DNA of 64,000 bases from the NCBI RefSeq assembly GCF_965218915.1, contig NZ_OZ244708.1, forward strand, positions 434,001 to 498,000. The letters are read 5' to 3'. Below the pieces are notes generated by a model. The model was given only the letters and a program-made list of their open reading frames with translations. It made no database searches and was not told the DNA's origin. Position 1 is the first letter of the stretch; each line of letters starts with the position of its first letter. Of this stretch, positions 17,218 to 24,474 are shown in pieces. The position numbers and the translations under genes were made by a program. The DNA comes from Novosphingopyxis sp965218915. GTDB lineage: Bacteria; Pseudomonadota; Alphaproteobacteria; Sphingomonadales; Sphingomonadaceae.

Positions 17218-18822
17218 ATGAGCGCGCCGGTGCTGACCACCCAGGTCGATCCCGACAGCGCCCCGTTCAAGGCCAATGCCGCGCATAACCATATGCTGGC
17301 GGAGCAGCTTCGCGGGGCCGTCGCCACGGCGGCCAAGGGCGGGTCCGAAGGCAGCCGTCGGCGCCATGTGGATCGCGGCAAACTGCTGCCACGCGAGCGG
17401 GTGGAACGGCTGCTCGACCCCGGCTCGCCGTTTCTGGAGATCGGCCAGCTTGCCGCGGGCGGCATGTACGGCAAGGACGATATTCCCGGCGCCGGGCTGA
17501 TCGCGGGCATCGGCCGCGTTTCGGGCCGTCAGGTCATGATCGTCTGCAACGACGCAACGGTGAAGGGCGGCACCTATTATCCGATGACGGTGAAGAAGCA
17601 TCTGCGCGCGCAGGAGATCGCCGAGGAAAACCGGCTCCCGTGCGTCTACCTCGTCGACAGCGGCGGCGCGAACCTGCCGCACCAGGCCGAGGTGTTTCCA
17701 GACCGCGACCATTTCGGGCGCATCTTCTTCAACCAGGCGCGGATGAGCAGCCAGGGCATCCCGCAGATCGCCTGCGTGATGGGCAGCTGCACCGCGGGCG
17801 GCGCCTATGTCCCCGCCATGGCCGACGAAAGCGTGATCGTGCGCGAACAGGGCACCATCTTCCTGGGCGGGCCTCCCTTGGTGAAGGCCGCGACCGGCGA
17901 GGTCATCAGCGCCGAGGATCTGGGCGGCGGCGACCTGCACGGGCGCAAATCCGGCGTGGTCGACCATGTCGCCGAGAACGACGGGCATGCGCTGACCATC
18001 GTGCGCGATATCGTCTCCACCCTGCCGCAGGACCGCTTGCCGGACGTCAACACGGCCGCCCCGCGCCCCCCCAAGTTCGACGCCGAAGATCTCTACGGCA
18101 TCGTGCCGCGGGACGTGCGCCAGCCCTATGACGTGCACGAGATCATCGCGCGGCTGGTGGACGGCAGCGAGTTCCAGGAGTTCAAATCGCTCTACGGCGA
18201 GACGCTGGTGTGCGGTTTCGCGCATATCTGGGGCATGCCGGTCGCGATCCTGGCGAACAACGGCATCCTGTTCAGCGAAAGCGCGGTCAAGGGCGCGCAT
18301 TTCATCGAGCTTGCCTGCCAGCGGCGCATCCCGCTGCTGTTCCTGCAGAATATCAGCGGCTTCATGGTCGGCGGCAAATACGAGGCGGAGGGCATCGCCA
18401 AGCACGGCGCCAAGCTCGTCACCGCGGTGGCCACCGCGAGCGTGCCCAAGGTGACCGTGCTGATCGGCGGCAGCTTCGGCGCGGGCAATTACGGCATGAG
18501 CGGCCGCGCCTACTCCCCGCGCTTCCTGTTCAGCTGGCCGAACAGCCGGATCAGCGTGATGGGCGGCGAACAGGCGGCGAGCGTGCTGGCGACGGTCCAC
18601 CGCGACGCGGACGACTGGAGCGAGGAGGAAACCGAAGCGTTCAAGGCCCCGATCCGCGACAAATATGAAGAAGAGGGCAATCCCTATTACGCCACCGCCC
18701 GCGGCTGGGACGACGGCATCGTCGACCCCGCGCAGACCCGCGACGTGCTGGGCCTGGCGTTGGCGGCATGCCTGAACGCGCCGGTGCCGGAGCGGGCGCG
18801 GTTCGGCGTGTTCCGGATGTGA
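17218..18822 (+). CDS. mccB: Methylcrotonyl-CoA carboxylase carboxyltransferase (beta) subunit
   Basis: The beta subunit transfers carboxyl groups from biotin to 3-methylcrotonyl-CoA in leucine degradation. At 534 residues it has the family length. Diagnostic stretches include YLVDSGGANLPHQAEVFPDR, MGSCTAGGAYVPAMADES, IFLGGPPLVKAATGE and GAGNYGMSGRAYSPRFLFSW; these are closer to MccB than to propionyl- or acetyl-CoA carboxylase beta chains. The ATG at 17218 gives MSAPVLTTQVDPDSAPFKAN. Its partner alpha subunit lies 1.15 kb downstream; between them are a peptidase-like gene, a nuclease-like gene and two repeats, an odd separation for subunits of one enzyme. Confidence 0.93.
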   Translation: MSAPVLTTQVDPDSAPFKANAAHNHMLAEQLRGAVATAAKGGSEGSRRRHVDRGKLLPRERVERLLDPGSPFLEIGQLAAGGMYGKDDIPGAGLIAGIGRVSGRQVMIVCNDATVKGGTYYPMTVKKHLRAQEIAEENRLPCVYLVDSGGANLPHQAEVFPDRDHFGRIFFNQARMSSQGIPQIACVMGSCTAGGAYVPAMADESVIVREQGTIFLGGPPLVKAATGEVISAEDLGGGDLHGRKSGVVDHVAENDGHALTIVRDIVSTLPQDRLPDVNTAAPRPPKFDAEDLYGIVPRDVRQPYDVHEIIARLVDGSEFQEFKSLYGETLVCGFAHIWGMPVAILANNGILFSESAVKGAHFIELACQRRIPLLFLQNISGFMVGGKYEAEGIAKHGAKLVTAVATASVPKVTVLIGGSFGAGNYGMSGRAYSPRFLFSWPNSRISVMGGEQAASVLATVHRDADDWSEEETEAFKAPIRDKYEEEGNPYYATARGWDDGIVDPAQTRDVLGLALAACLNAPVPERARFGVFRM

Positions 18823-19232
18823 TGATGAGGCCAATAAGGCGAGTTAGCCAACTAAGGACCAAAGACTGCGGCGCTGCTTGCTTAGCGATGTTGGCCCGCG
18901 TGACGTACTCTCGCGCATATCAGACCCTTTACGGAACTGAGAAATGTCGTGCGACTACTAAGGAGGACATACGCCATGCACTCAACGAACTTGGTTATGA
19001 TATCCCAAAAAAGAGGCAAAGCCATTTTGGCCGCTCGGCAGGGCAACTGAATTTGAGGAGTGATGCATTAGTTTACTGCAATTATCGACCTGCTGCGGAT
19101 GAAGCACATTGGATGGTTTGGGATTCATCGCGAAAACGACTAATCGATCCACTCAAAAAACCTTATAAGCATCCTAGGGTGCATTCATATCTCATCCTTA
19201 CAAAATTGGCGAAGGGCAAGAAGCGTCAGTGA
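18822..19232 (+). CDS. C39-like cysteine peptidase domain protein
   Basis: A 136-residue soluble protein whose start overlaps the mccB stop (TGATGATG). The catalytic pattern of the C39 papain-like fold is present: KDCGAACLAML (14-24) with Cys16, His96 in AHWMVWD and Asp109 in RLIDP. No transporter or signal segment is attached, unlike bacteriocin-exporter C39 domains. Base composition is far more AT-rich than mccB and mccA on both sides, and codon choice differs, which points to recent arrival. An alternative ATG at 18825 would remove one residue. The substrate is unknown; such stand-alone domains may act as peptidases or simply bind peptides. Confidence 0.78.
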   Translation: MMRPIRRVSQLRTKDCGAACLAMLARVTYSRAYQTLYGTEKCRATTKEDIRHALNELGYDIPKKRQSHFGRSAGQLNLRSDALVYCNYRPAADEAHWMVWDSSRKRLIDPLKKPYKHPRVHSYLILTKLAKGKKRQ

Positions 19233-19274
19233 TCCAGTTTAGGATAGTAGCCAACCGGAACGTGCGCCCCTCCC

Positions 19275-19414
19275 AAATCCTCCCCGGAACGGGGAGGGGG
19301 ACCGCTCGGCGTAGCCGAGGGGTGGAGGGGCCGGGGCCTCTCCTGATGGAGCAAATGTTTCGGCCCCTCCGTCACGCCTTCGGCGCGCCACCTCCCCGTT
19401 CCGGGGAGGATTTG
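19275..19414. repeat. Palindromic intergenic repeat, family A, copy 1
   Basis: Begins AAATCCTCCCCGGAACGGGG and ends with its near complement CCCCGTTCCGGGGAGGATTT, with inner GGAGGGGCC...GGCCCCTCC arms. It can fold as one long stem. Related copies are at 19839-19973, 21820-21957 and 29830-29982. Confidence 0.88.
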
Positions 19415-19416
19415 AT

Positions 19417-19830
19417 TTGACCGTTTCGGGAGAGGATTTGGGGAAAGCGAAGCATCGGACCGTCGGCGCTCCCGACGAGACCATCCGGTGGGCGCGGCAA
19501 CTGCGGCGCGAGATGAGCTTGCCCGAAGTGCTGCTGTGGCGGCAGCTGAAGCAGCGGCCCGGCGGGTTCAAGTTCCGCAAGCAGGTGCCCGCCCATCCCT
19601 ATGTCCTCGACTTCGCCTGCCTTTCCGCGCGGCTGGCGATCGAGATCGACGGGGCGGCGCATGATCGCGGAGATCGGCCGGAGCGCGACGCGCGACGCGA
19701 CGCGATGTTGGCGGCGCGCGGCTACCGGACATTGCGCATCGCGGCGCGCGATGTGCTGCGTGATCTGGAGGCGGTGGTGAAGCATATCGTGGCGCATTGC
19801 GAAGAGTGGAGCAGAGACGATGAGATATGA
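19417..19830 (+). CDS. DUF559 / Vsr-like endonuclease-domain protein
   Basis: A 137-residue protein of the DUF559 family, which has the fold of very-short-patch-repair endonucleases. The family core is visible: LPEVLLWRQLKQRPGGFKFRK (about 35-55), then YVLDFACLSARLAIEIDGAAH with the acidic residues expected of a PD-(D/E)XK-like site, and RGYRTLRIAARDVL near the C-terminus. The best start is TTG at 19417, placed six bases after the GGGGAGGA that forms the end of repeat copy 1, so the repeat seems to supply the ribosome site. The gene is bracketed by repeats of the same family. A role in DNA repair or in moving the repeats is possible but unproven. Confidence 0.8.
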   Translation: MTVSGEDLGKAKHRTVGAPDETIRWARQLRREMSLPEVLLWRQLKQRPGGFKFRKQVPAHPYVLDFACLSARLAIEIDGAAHDRGDRPERDARRDAMLAARGYRTLRIAARDVLRDLEAVVKHIVAHCEEWSRDDEI

Positions 19831-19838
19831 GCACCCCC

Positions 19839-19973
19839 AAATCCTCCCCGGAACGGGGAGGTGGCAGCCCGCAGGGCTGACGGAGGGGCCGGGAGGTTCG
19901 CATCCGAACGCACCGTCCCGGCCCCTCCACCACCGCTTCGCGGCGGTCCCCCTCCCCGTGCCGGGGAGGATTT
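19839..19973. repeat. Palindromic intergenic repeat, family A, copy 2
   Basis: Runs from AAATCCTCCCCGGAACGGGG to GTGCCGGGGAGGATTT and ends one base before the mccA start codon. Its terminal GGGGAGGA is the only visible ribosome site of mccA. The inner part, TTCGCATCCGAACGCACCGT and onward, is almost identical to copy 3. Confidence 0.88.
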
Positions 19974-19974
19974 G

Positions 19975-21813
19975 ATGCTTGAATCCCTCCTCATCGCCAA
20001 TCGCGGCGAGATCGCCTGCCGGATCATCCGCAGTGCGCGGAAGCTCGGTATTCGCACGGTCGCGGTCTATTCGGATGCCGACCGCAACGCGCTGCATGTG
20101 CGCTCGGCCGACGAAGCCGTGCCTATCGGCCCCTCGCCAGCCAACGAGAGCTATCTCGTCGGCGACAAGATCATCGCGGCGGCCAAGGAAAGCGGCGCGG
20201 AGGCAATCCATCCGGGCTATGGCTTCCTCTCCGAGAACGCGGATTTCGCGCAGGCCGTGCTGGACGCGGGCCTGATCTGGGTCGGGCCGAAGCCGGATTC
20301 GATCCGCAAGATGGGCCTGAAGGACGCGGCCAAGACGCTGATGGACGCGGCCGGGGTGCCGACCACGCCGGGCTATATCGGCGACAATCAGGAGGCATCT
20401 TTTCTGGCGGAGCGCGCCGCCGAGATCGGCTATCCCGTGCTGATCAAGGCGGTCGCGGGCGGCGGCGGCAAGGGGATGCGCAAGGTTGAGGCGGCAGACC
20501 AATTCAACGACTCCCTGCAGTCCGCGCAGCGCGAGGCCAAGGCGGCGTTCGCCAACGACATCGTGCTCATCGAAAAATGGGTCGAGAGCCCGCGCCATAT
20601 CGAGGTGCAGGTGTTCGGCGACAGCCATGGCAACGTCGTCCACCTGTTCGAGCGCGATTGCTCGCTCCAGCGGCGGCATCAAAAGGTGATCGAGGAAGCC
20701 CCCGCACCGGGCATGGACGAGGCGACGAGAGCGGCCGTGTGCGATGCGGCGGTCCGGGCCGCGCGAGCGGTGGATTACGAGGGCGCGGGCACGATCGAGT
20801 TCATCGCCGACGGCTCCGATGGCCTGCGTAGCGATCGGATATGGTTCATGGAAATGAACACGCGGCTGCAGGTCGAGCATCCGGTGACCGAGGAGATCAC
20901 CGGCGTCGATCTGGTCGAATGGCAGTTGCGCGTGGCCTCGGGCGAGCCGCTGCCGATGCGGCAGGACGAGCTCAGCATCACCGGCCACGCGATCGAGGCC
21001 CGGCTCTATGCCGAGGACCCGGCGAGCGGGTTCCTGCCGAGCACGGGGCGGCTGGAGCTGTTCGATCTGGACGACAGCGGACGGGTCGAAACGGGGGTCG
21101 AGACGGGCGCGGACATCTCGCCCTTTTACGATCCGATGATCGCCAAAATGATCGTCCATGCCGAGACCCGCGAGGAAGCACGGGCGGGGCTGCGCGACAT
21201 GATCGCGGGCAGCGCGGTGTGGCCGGTCAAGAGCAATGCCGGATTTCTGGTGCGCGCGCTCGACCATCCGGACTTCGTCGCGGCCGATCTCGACACCGGG
21301 CTGATCGCGCGCGCGGGCGACGACCTGATGCCCGGCGGCGCGCCTTCCGACGAAGAACTCGGTGAGCAGGCGAACGCGCTGCTGCAGCTCACCGATATGC
21401 CGGGCTTCCGGCTCAATGCCCCGCCCAAGGCGGCCGCCTGGTTCCTGCTCGACGGTGAGCCGGTGGAGTTGCCCGTGGGCGCGAACGCGAGCGGCGAGGT
21501 CGCGGACGAACTGCTGATCGCCGAGGAAGGCCAGGTCTGGCGGCTGTCGCCCTGGCGCGTCGAAGGCTCGGGCGCAGCCACCGCCGGAGACGGCGCGATC
21601 CTCGCGCCCATGCCCGGCAAGATCATCGCGGTCGGCGTGGCCGAGGGCGACCGCGTCAAGGCGGGCGACAGGCTCGTCACGCTGGAAGCGATGAAGATGG
21701 AACACAGCCTCACCGCGCCGTTCGACGGCACCGTCACCGCGCTGAAAGCCAGCGAGGGCGCGCAGGTGCAGAAGGACGCGGCGCTGGTGGTGGTCGAAGC
21801 GGACGAGGCGTAA
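19975..21813 (+). CDS. mccA: Methylcrotonyl-CoA carboxylase biotin carboxylase (alpha) subunit
   Basis: The alpha subunit carries biotin and charges it with bicarbonate using ATP. The 612-residue protein starts MLESLLIANRGEIACRIIRS, the normal biotin carboxylase N-terminus. Further landmarks are HPGYGFLSENADFA, the glycine-rich ATP loop KAVAGGGGKGMR, MEMNTRLQVEHPVTE, and a C-terminal biotinyl domain with the acceptor lysine in LEAMKMEHS (about residues 578-586). The ATG at 19975 directly follows a family A repeat. Pairing with mccB upstream identifies the substrate as methylcrotonyl-CoA; the alpha chain alone would fit several acyl-CoA carboxylases. Confidence 0.93.
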   Translation: MLESLLIANRGEIACRIIRSARKLGIRTVAVYSDADRNALHVRSADEAVPIGPSPANESYLVGDKIIAAAKESGAEAIHPGYGFLSENADFAQAVLDAGLIWVGPKPDSIRKMGLKDAAKTLMDAAGVPTTPGYIGDNQEASFLAERAAEIGYPVLIKAVAGGGGKGMRKVEAADQFNDSLQSAQREAKAAFANDIVLIEKWVESPRHIEVQVFGDSHGNVVHLFERDCSLQRRHQKVIEEAPAPGMDEATRAAVCDAAVRAARAVDYEGAGTIEFIADGSDGLRSDRIWFMEMNTRLQVEHPVTEEITGVDLVEWQLRVASGEPLPMRQDELSITGHAIEARLYAEDPASGFLPSTGRLELFDLDDSGRVETGVETGADISPFYDPMIAKMIVHAETREEARAGLRDMIAGSAVWPVKSNAGFLVRALDHPDFVAADLDTGLIARAGDDLMPGGAPSDEELGEQANALLQLTDMPGFRLNAPPKAAAWFLLDGEPVELPVGANASGEVADELLIAEEGQVWRLSPWRVEGSGAATAGDGAILAPMPGKIIAVGVAEGDRVKAGDRLVTLEAMKMEHSLTAPFDGTVTALKASEGAQVQKDAALVVVEADEA

Positions 21814-21819
21814 AGTTCA

Positions 21820-21957
21820 AAATCCTCTCCGGAACGGGGAGGTGGCGCGCTGCCGGAAGGCAGCGTGACGGAGGGGCCGAGGGGTTCGCATCCGAACGCA
21901 CCGTCCCGGCCCCTCCACCACCGCTTCGCGGCGGTCCCCCCCGTTCCGGGAGGATTT
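21820..21957. repeat. Palindromic intergenic repeat, family A, copy 3
   Basis: Begins AAATCCTCTCCGGAACGGGG, six bases after the mccA stop codon, and ends CCGTTCCGGGAGGATTT. It shares the inner TTCGCATCCGAACGCACCGT segment with copy 2. One C/T change in the first arm and a shortened last arm show some decay. Confidence 0.88.
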
Positions 21958-22253
21958 ATGGAAACGCTGTCCTACATGGGGTGGGTTCGGCTATCGTCAT
22001 CCCCGCAATGCCAGCGCCCGTCCTTCGCGCCGCCCATCCGGCGGCTCCATTCATCGAAGCAAGTCAACCGCTCACCGCAATTTCTGGCCCCCATCCCTGT
22101 CACCCGTGTCACCTTACAAGGCCCCGCTCGCCCGATCGCCGATTCGCATCCTCCCCGCGCTTGACATGCACCGGCCTCACCGCCATTGACCCGGCCTTGT
22201 CCGCGGCCCGGCCGCGCGCGGACCGCCGCTCCGTCGGAGCCAAGCGAAGCTGG
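21958..22253. other. Gene-free stretch between mccA repeat and tRNA-Tyr
   Basis: About 300 bases without a supportable gene. An ATG at 21958 is preceded by the repeat's GGGAGGATTT, but the resulting frame is low-complexity and unlike any protein I know. The last 100 bases presumably contain the tRNA promoter; no clear -35/-10 pair stood out. Confidence 0.5.
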
Positions 22254-22339
22254 GGACAGGTGGCCGAGTGGTTAAAGGCAGCAGACTGTAAATCTGCCCG
22301 GTTTTCCGTACGCTGGTTCGAATCCAGCCCTGTCCACCA
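22254..22339 (+). tRNA. tRNA-Tyr (anticodon GTA)
   Basis: An 86-base class II tRNA with encoded CCA. The acceptor arms GGACAGG (22254-22260) and CCTGTCC (22329-22335) pair fully. The anticodon stem GCAGA/TCTGC encloses CTGTAAA with anticodon GTA at 22288-22290. A long variable arm precedes the T arm, whose loop reads TTCGAAT. CCA is at 22337-22339. Confidence 0.97.
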
Positions 22340-22384
22340 GATTTGCCGAAGAGAAATCGTCCGGGGGACGATTTCCGGCAAATC
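22340..22384 (+). repeat. Long stem-loop immediately after tRNA-Tyr
   Basis: GATTTGCCG (22340-22348) pairs with CGGCAAATC (22376-22384), and inside it GAAATCGTCC (22353-22362) pairs with GGACGATTTC (22366-22375) around a GGG loop. This makes 19 base pairs with one four-base bulge (AAGA). It begins at the base after the CCA end. No T run follows, so it is not a standard terminator; it may be a processing or protective structure, or a REP-like element. Confidence 0.75.
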
Positions 22385-22478
22385 TCCCGAGCGCAAGCGA
22401 GGGTGTCTCGGCGCAACTGTAATGAAACGACGATCCAGCGCGGTTGCAGCGCCGCACGCGCTGTGGCAGCGCTGCCGC

Positions 22479-22519
22479 ACCCTGGATTGCTTCGTCGCCT
22501 CCGGCTCCTCGCAATGACG
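22479..22519. repeat. Half copy of family E repeat
   Basis: The segment CCTGGATTGCTTCGTCGCCT and following bases through GCAATGACG matches the arms of the full element at 45481-45576. Only one arm is clear here; the upstream partner has degenerated. It ends 24 bases before rlmB. Confidence 0.65.
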
Positions 22520-22542
22520 TCCGAGACAAAGGAACGACCACC

Positions 22543-23280
22543 ATGGCCAAACGCGGACGCGCGCGGAAGGAAGCCAAGCGCGGGCTTCCCCATTTCTACG
22601 GCCGCCACGCGGTCGAGGCCGCGCTGGACAATCCGGATCGCGATGTCCGAAAACTGTTTCTGACGCGCGAGGCCGCGGCCACGCTCGTCATCCCCGAGGG
22701 GATGCCGGTGCAGTTTTGCGAGGTGACCGACCTCGCCCGCCACGTGCCCAAAGACGCGCCGCATCAGGGCATGGTGGCCGAGGTCGCCCCGCTCGAGGAA
22801 CTGCTGCTGGCCGATGTGCTGGATGCGGGCGAGACGGCGACGCTGCTGTTCCTCGACCAGGTGACCGATCCGCACAATGTCGGCGCGATCTTCCGTTCGG
22901 CCGCCGCGTTCGATGCGGTCGCGGTGGTGACGCAGGACCGGCACGCGCCGCCCGAAAGCGGCGTGGTCGCCAAGGCGGCGTCGGGCGCGCTGGAGCTGGT
23001 GCCGTGGATCCGCGTGGTCAACCTGTCGCGCGCGCTGATCGAGGCGGCGGAGGCGGGCTATTGGCGGATTGGACTGGCGGGCGAATCGGAGGTGCTGCTG
23101 CCGGACGCGCTGACGCCGGGGCGCAACGCGCTGGTGCTGGGCGCGGAGGGCGAGGGCCTGCGCCACAATGTCGGCGAGCATTGCGATCATCTGGCGAAGC
23201 TGCCGATCAGCGAGCGCATGGAGAGCCTCAACGTCTCCAACGCCGCGGCGATCGCGCTCTACGCGGCGGCGCAGCGGTGA
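22543..23280 (+). CDS. rlmB: 23S rRNA (guanosine-2'-O-)-methyltransferase RlmB/TrmH family
   Basis: A SPOUT-fold methyltransferase of 245 residues that most likely methylates the ribose of G2251 in 23S rRNA. The N-terminal substrate-binding part begins after a basic stretch, MAKRGRARKEAKRG, with FYGRHAVEAAL. The three SPOUT motifs are visible: DPHNVGAIFRSAAAF, LVLGAEGEGL and LPISERMESLNVSNAAAIALY. The ATG at 22543 was chosen because the upstream frame reads into the repeat and lacks homology. It is followed 13 bases later by the DNA glycosylase gene, so the two are probably co-transcribed. Confidence 0.9.
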   Translation: MAKRGRARKEAKRGLPHFYGRHAVEAALDNPDRDVRKLFLTREAAATLVIPEGMPVQFCEVTDLARHVPKDAPHQGMVAEVAPLEELLLADVLDAGETATLLFLDQVTDPHNVGAIFRSAAAFDAVAVVTQDRHAPPESGVVAKAASGALELVPWIRVVNLSRALIEAAEAGYWRIGLAGESEVLLPDALTPGRNALVLGAEGEGLRHNVGEHCDHLAKLPISERMESLNVSNAAAIALYAAAQR

Positions 23281-23293
23281 TGAGGACGCGCTG

Positions 23294-23911
23294 ATGGGCC
23301 TGACCGCCGAACAGATTGCCGCTTCGCTGGACGCGCTGGGCACGCACGAACCGGCGGTGGCGCGCGCGGTCGCCGCGGCGGGTTATCCCGAACCGCGCAT
23401 TCGGGAACGCGGCTATGCCACGCTGCTGCGCACCATCGTCGGCCAGCAGGTCAGCGTGGCCGCGGCGGCTTCGGTCTGGAACAAGCTGGAGGCGGTGCTG
23501 GGGCCAAATTGCCCTGCCGAGCTGCTGATCGAGCAGGAGTTCGATGCCTTGCGCGCCTGCGGGCTGTCGCGGCAGAAACAGGGCTATGCGCGCTCGCTGG
23601 CCGCGCTGATCCTGTCGGGCGAGCTGCCGCTCGACGCCTTGCCGGGCGATGACGAAGAAGCGATCGCCTATCTCACCCGCGTGAAAGGCATCGGGCGCTG
23701 GTCGGCGGAAATCTATCTGCTGTTCGCCGAGGGGCGCCCCGATATCTGGCCCGCAGGCGATCTGGCGGTACAGGCGGGGCTCCACAAGATTTTGGAGCTG
23801 GACGCGCGGCCCGCCGAGAAAGAAGCACGACGGCTGGCCGAGACCTGGTCCCCGCACCGCGGCGCGGCGGCGCTGCTCACCTGGCATGTCTACGACAATC
23901 CGGCGCTATGA
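23294..23911 (+). CDS. DNA-3-methyladenine glycosylase II (AlkA/HhH-GPD family)
   Basis: A base-excision repair enzyme of 205 residues that removes alkylated purines. The helix-hairpin-helix and Gly/Pro-rich loop are seen in LTRVKGIGRWSAEIYLLFAE, and the catalytic Asp in IWPAGDLAVQAGL, both typical of the family. An upstream element, RTIVGQQVSVAAAASVW, matches the conserved helix near the start of the domain. It lacks the N-terminal AlkA domain, so it is the short form. The ATG at 23294 is 13 bases after rlmB. No metal-binding cysteines are seen, so it is not of the endonuclease III type. Confidence 0.9.
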   Translation: MGLTAEQIAASLDALGTHEPAVARAVAAAGYPEPRIRERGYATLLRTIVGQQVSVAAAASVWNKLEAVLGPNCPAELLIEQEFDALRACGLSRQKQGYARSLAALILSGELPLDALPGDDEEAIAYLTRVKGIGRWSAEIYLLFAEGRPDIWPAGDLAVQAGLHKILELDARPAEKEARRLAETWSPHRGAAALLTWHVYDNPAL

Positions 23912-23922
23912 CCGGCTTGCGC

Positions 23923-24468
23923 TCACCCGGCTGGCGGCAGCACGCCCGGATTGAGGCCCTTCACCTCGCGCAGGAAGCTTTTGGGTTTCTTCCAGAACGC
24001 GGTCTTCTCGTTGATCCTGAGACCGATCGACGTGGCCATCGCGCCGATGAAATGAACGCAATTGGCCTTGCCCAGACTGTAGCTCGGCTGCGGCAGGCCG
24101 GCCCAGCGGCGCACCTCGATGACCAGCGACCGGTATTGCGCGTCGCTGAGGCGCACCGAAAAATGCGCGTCGCTGGCATCGATATAGCGCTGATTGGCGA
24201 CGTCGAGCCGGCCTTTGACCGAGCCCAACAATATGCCCGGCCCGATATTGACCGCGGTGAAGCCGTAATTGGTGTCGACAGCGACGCCGGTCGCGTCGTC
24301 GGTGCCGTTCAGCTTGACGAAGGCGTGGGGGAAGCTGTCGCCGAAATCCTGACTGTAGAAGGTGGCGACGACTTCGGCCTGCGCGGCGGCGGGCAGGCCG
24401 AGACACAGCGACAAAGCCAGCCCGACCGCGGCGAGCCAGTTTCGAAACGGAGGCCATTTGCGAATCAT
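23923..24468 (-). CDS. Exported protein with His/Asn-Cys pattern of a permuted papain-like fold
   Basis: A 181-residue protein with a signal peptide: basic start MIRKWPPFRNW, hydrophobic stretch to about residue 28, and an AQA cleavage site. The mature part begins EVVATFYSQDFGDSFPHAFVKL, and later has SLGKANCVHFIGAMAT. The order His first, then Asn-Cys, is that of permuted papain-like (NlpC/P60- or LRAT-like) folds, with the His in FPHAF and Cys in NCVHF as candidate catalytic residues. It is seven bases before the end of the ABC transporter gene on the same strand side. Function unknown; a peptidase or lipid acyltransferase role is only suggested. Confidence 0.72.
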   Translation of the reverse strand: MIRKWPPFRNWLAAVGLALSLCLGLPAAAQAEVVATFYSQDFGDSFPHAFVKLNGTDDATGVAVDTNYGFTAVNIGPGILLGSVKGRLDVANQRYIDASDAHFSVRLSDAQYRSLVIEVRRWAGLPQPSYSLGKANCVHFIGAMATSIGLRINEKTAFWKKPKSFLREVKGLNPGVLPPAG

Positions 24469-24474
24469 GCGAGA

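Noticed and set aside
16795..18834. Minus-strand frame of 679 codons opposite mccB
   Set aside because: Antisense of mccB with repeated His/Arg/Ala pattern; mccB has a complete family match.
19372..21705. Minus-strand frame of 777 codons opposite mccA and the DUF559 gene
   Set aside because: Shadow frame; it runs through two repeats and a known gene without any recognisable domain.
19275..21957. Family A repeats as a possible CRISPR array
   Set aside because: Units are 130-150 bases, palindromic, hundreds of bases apart and separated by genes, not by equal spacers.
21865..22164. Frame starting METLSYMG after repeat A copy 3
   Set aside because: It has a repeat-derived ribosome site but the protein is short, low-complexity and unlike known families; no conservation can be shown.
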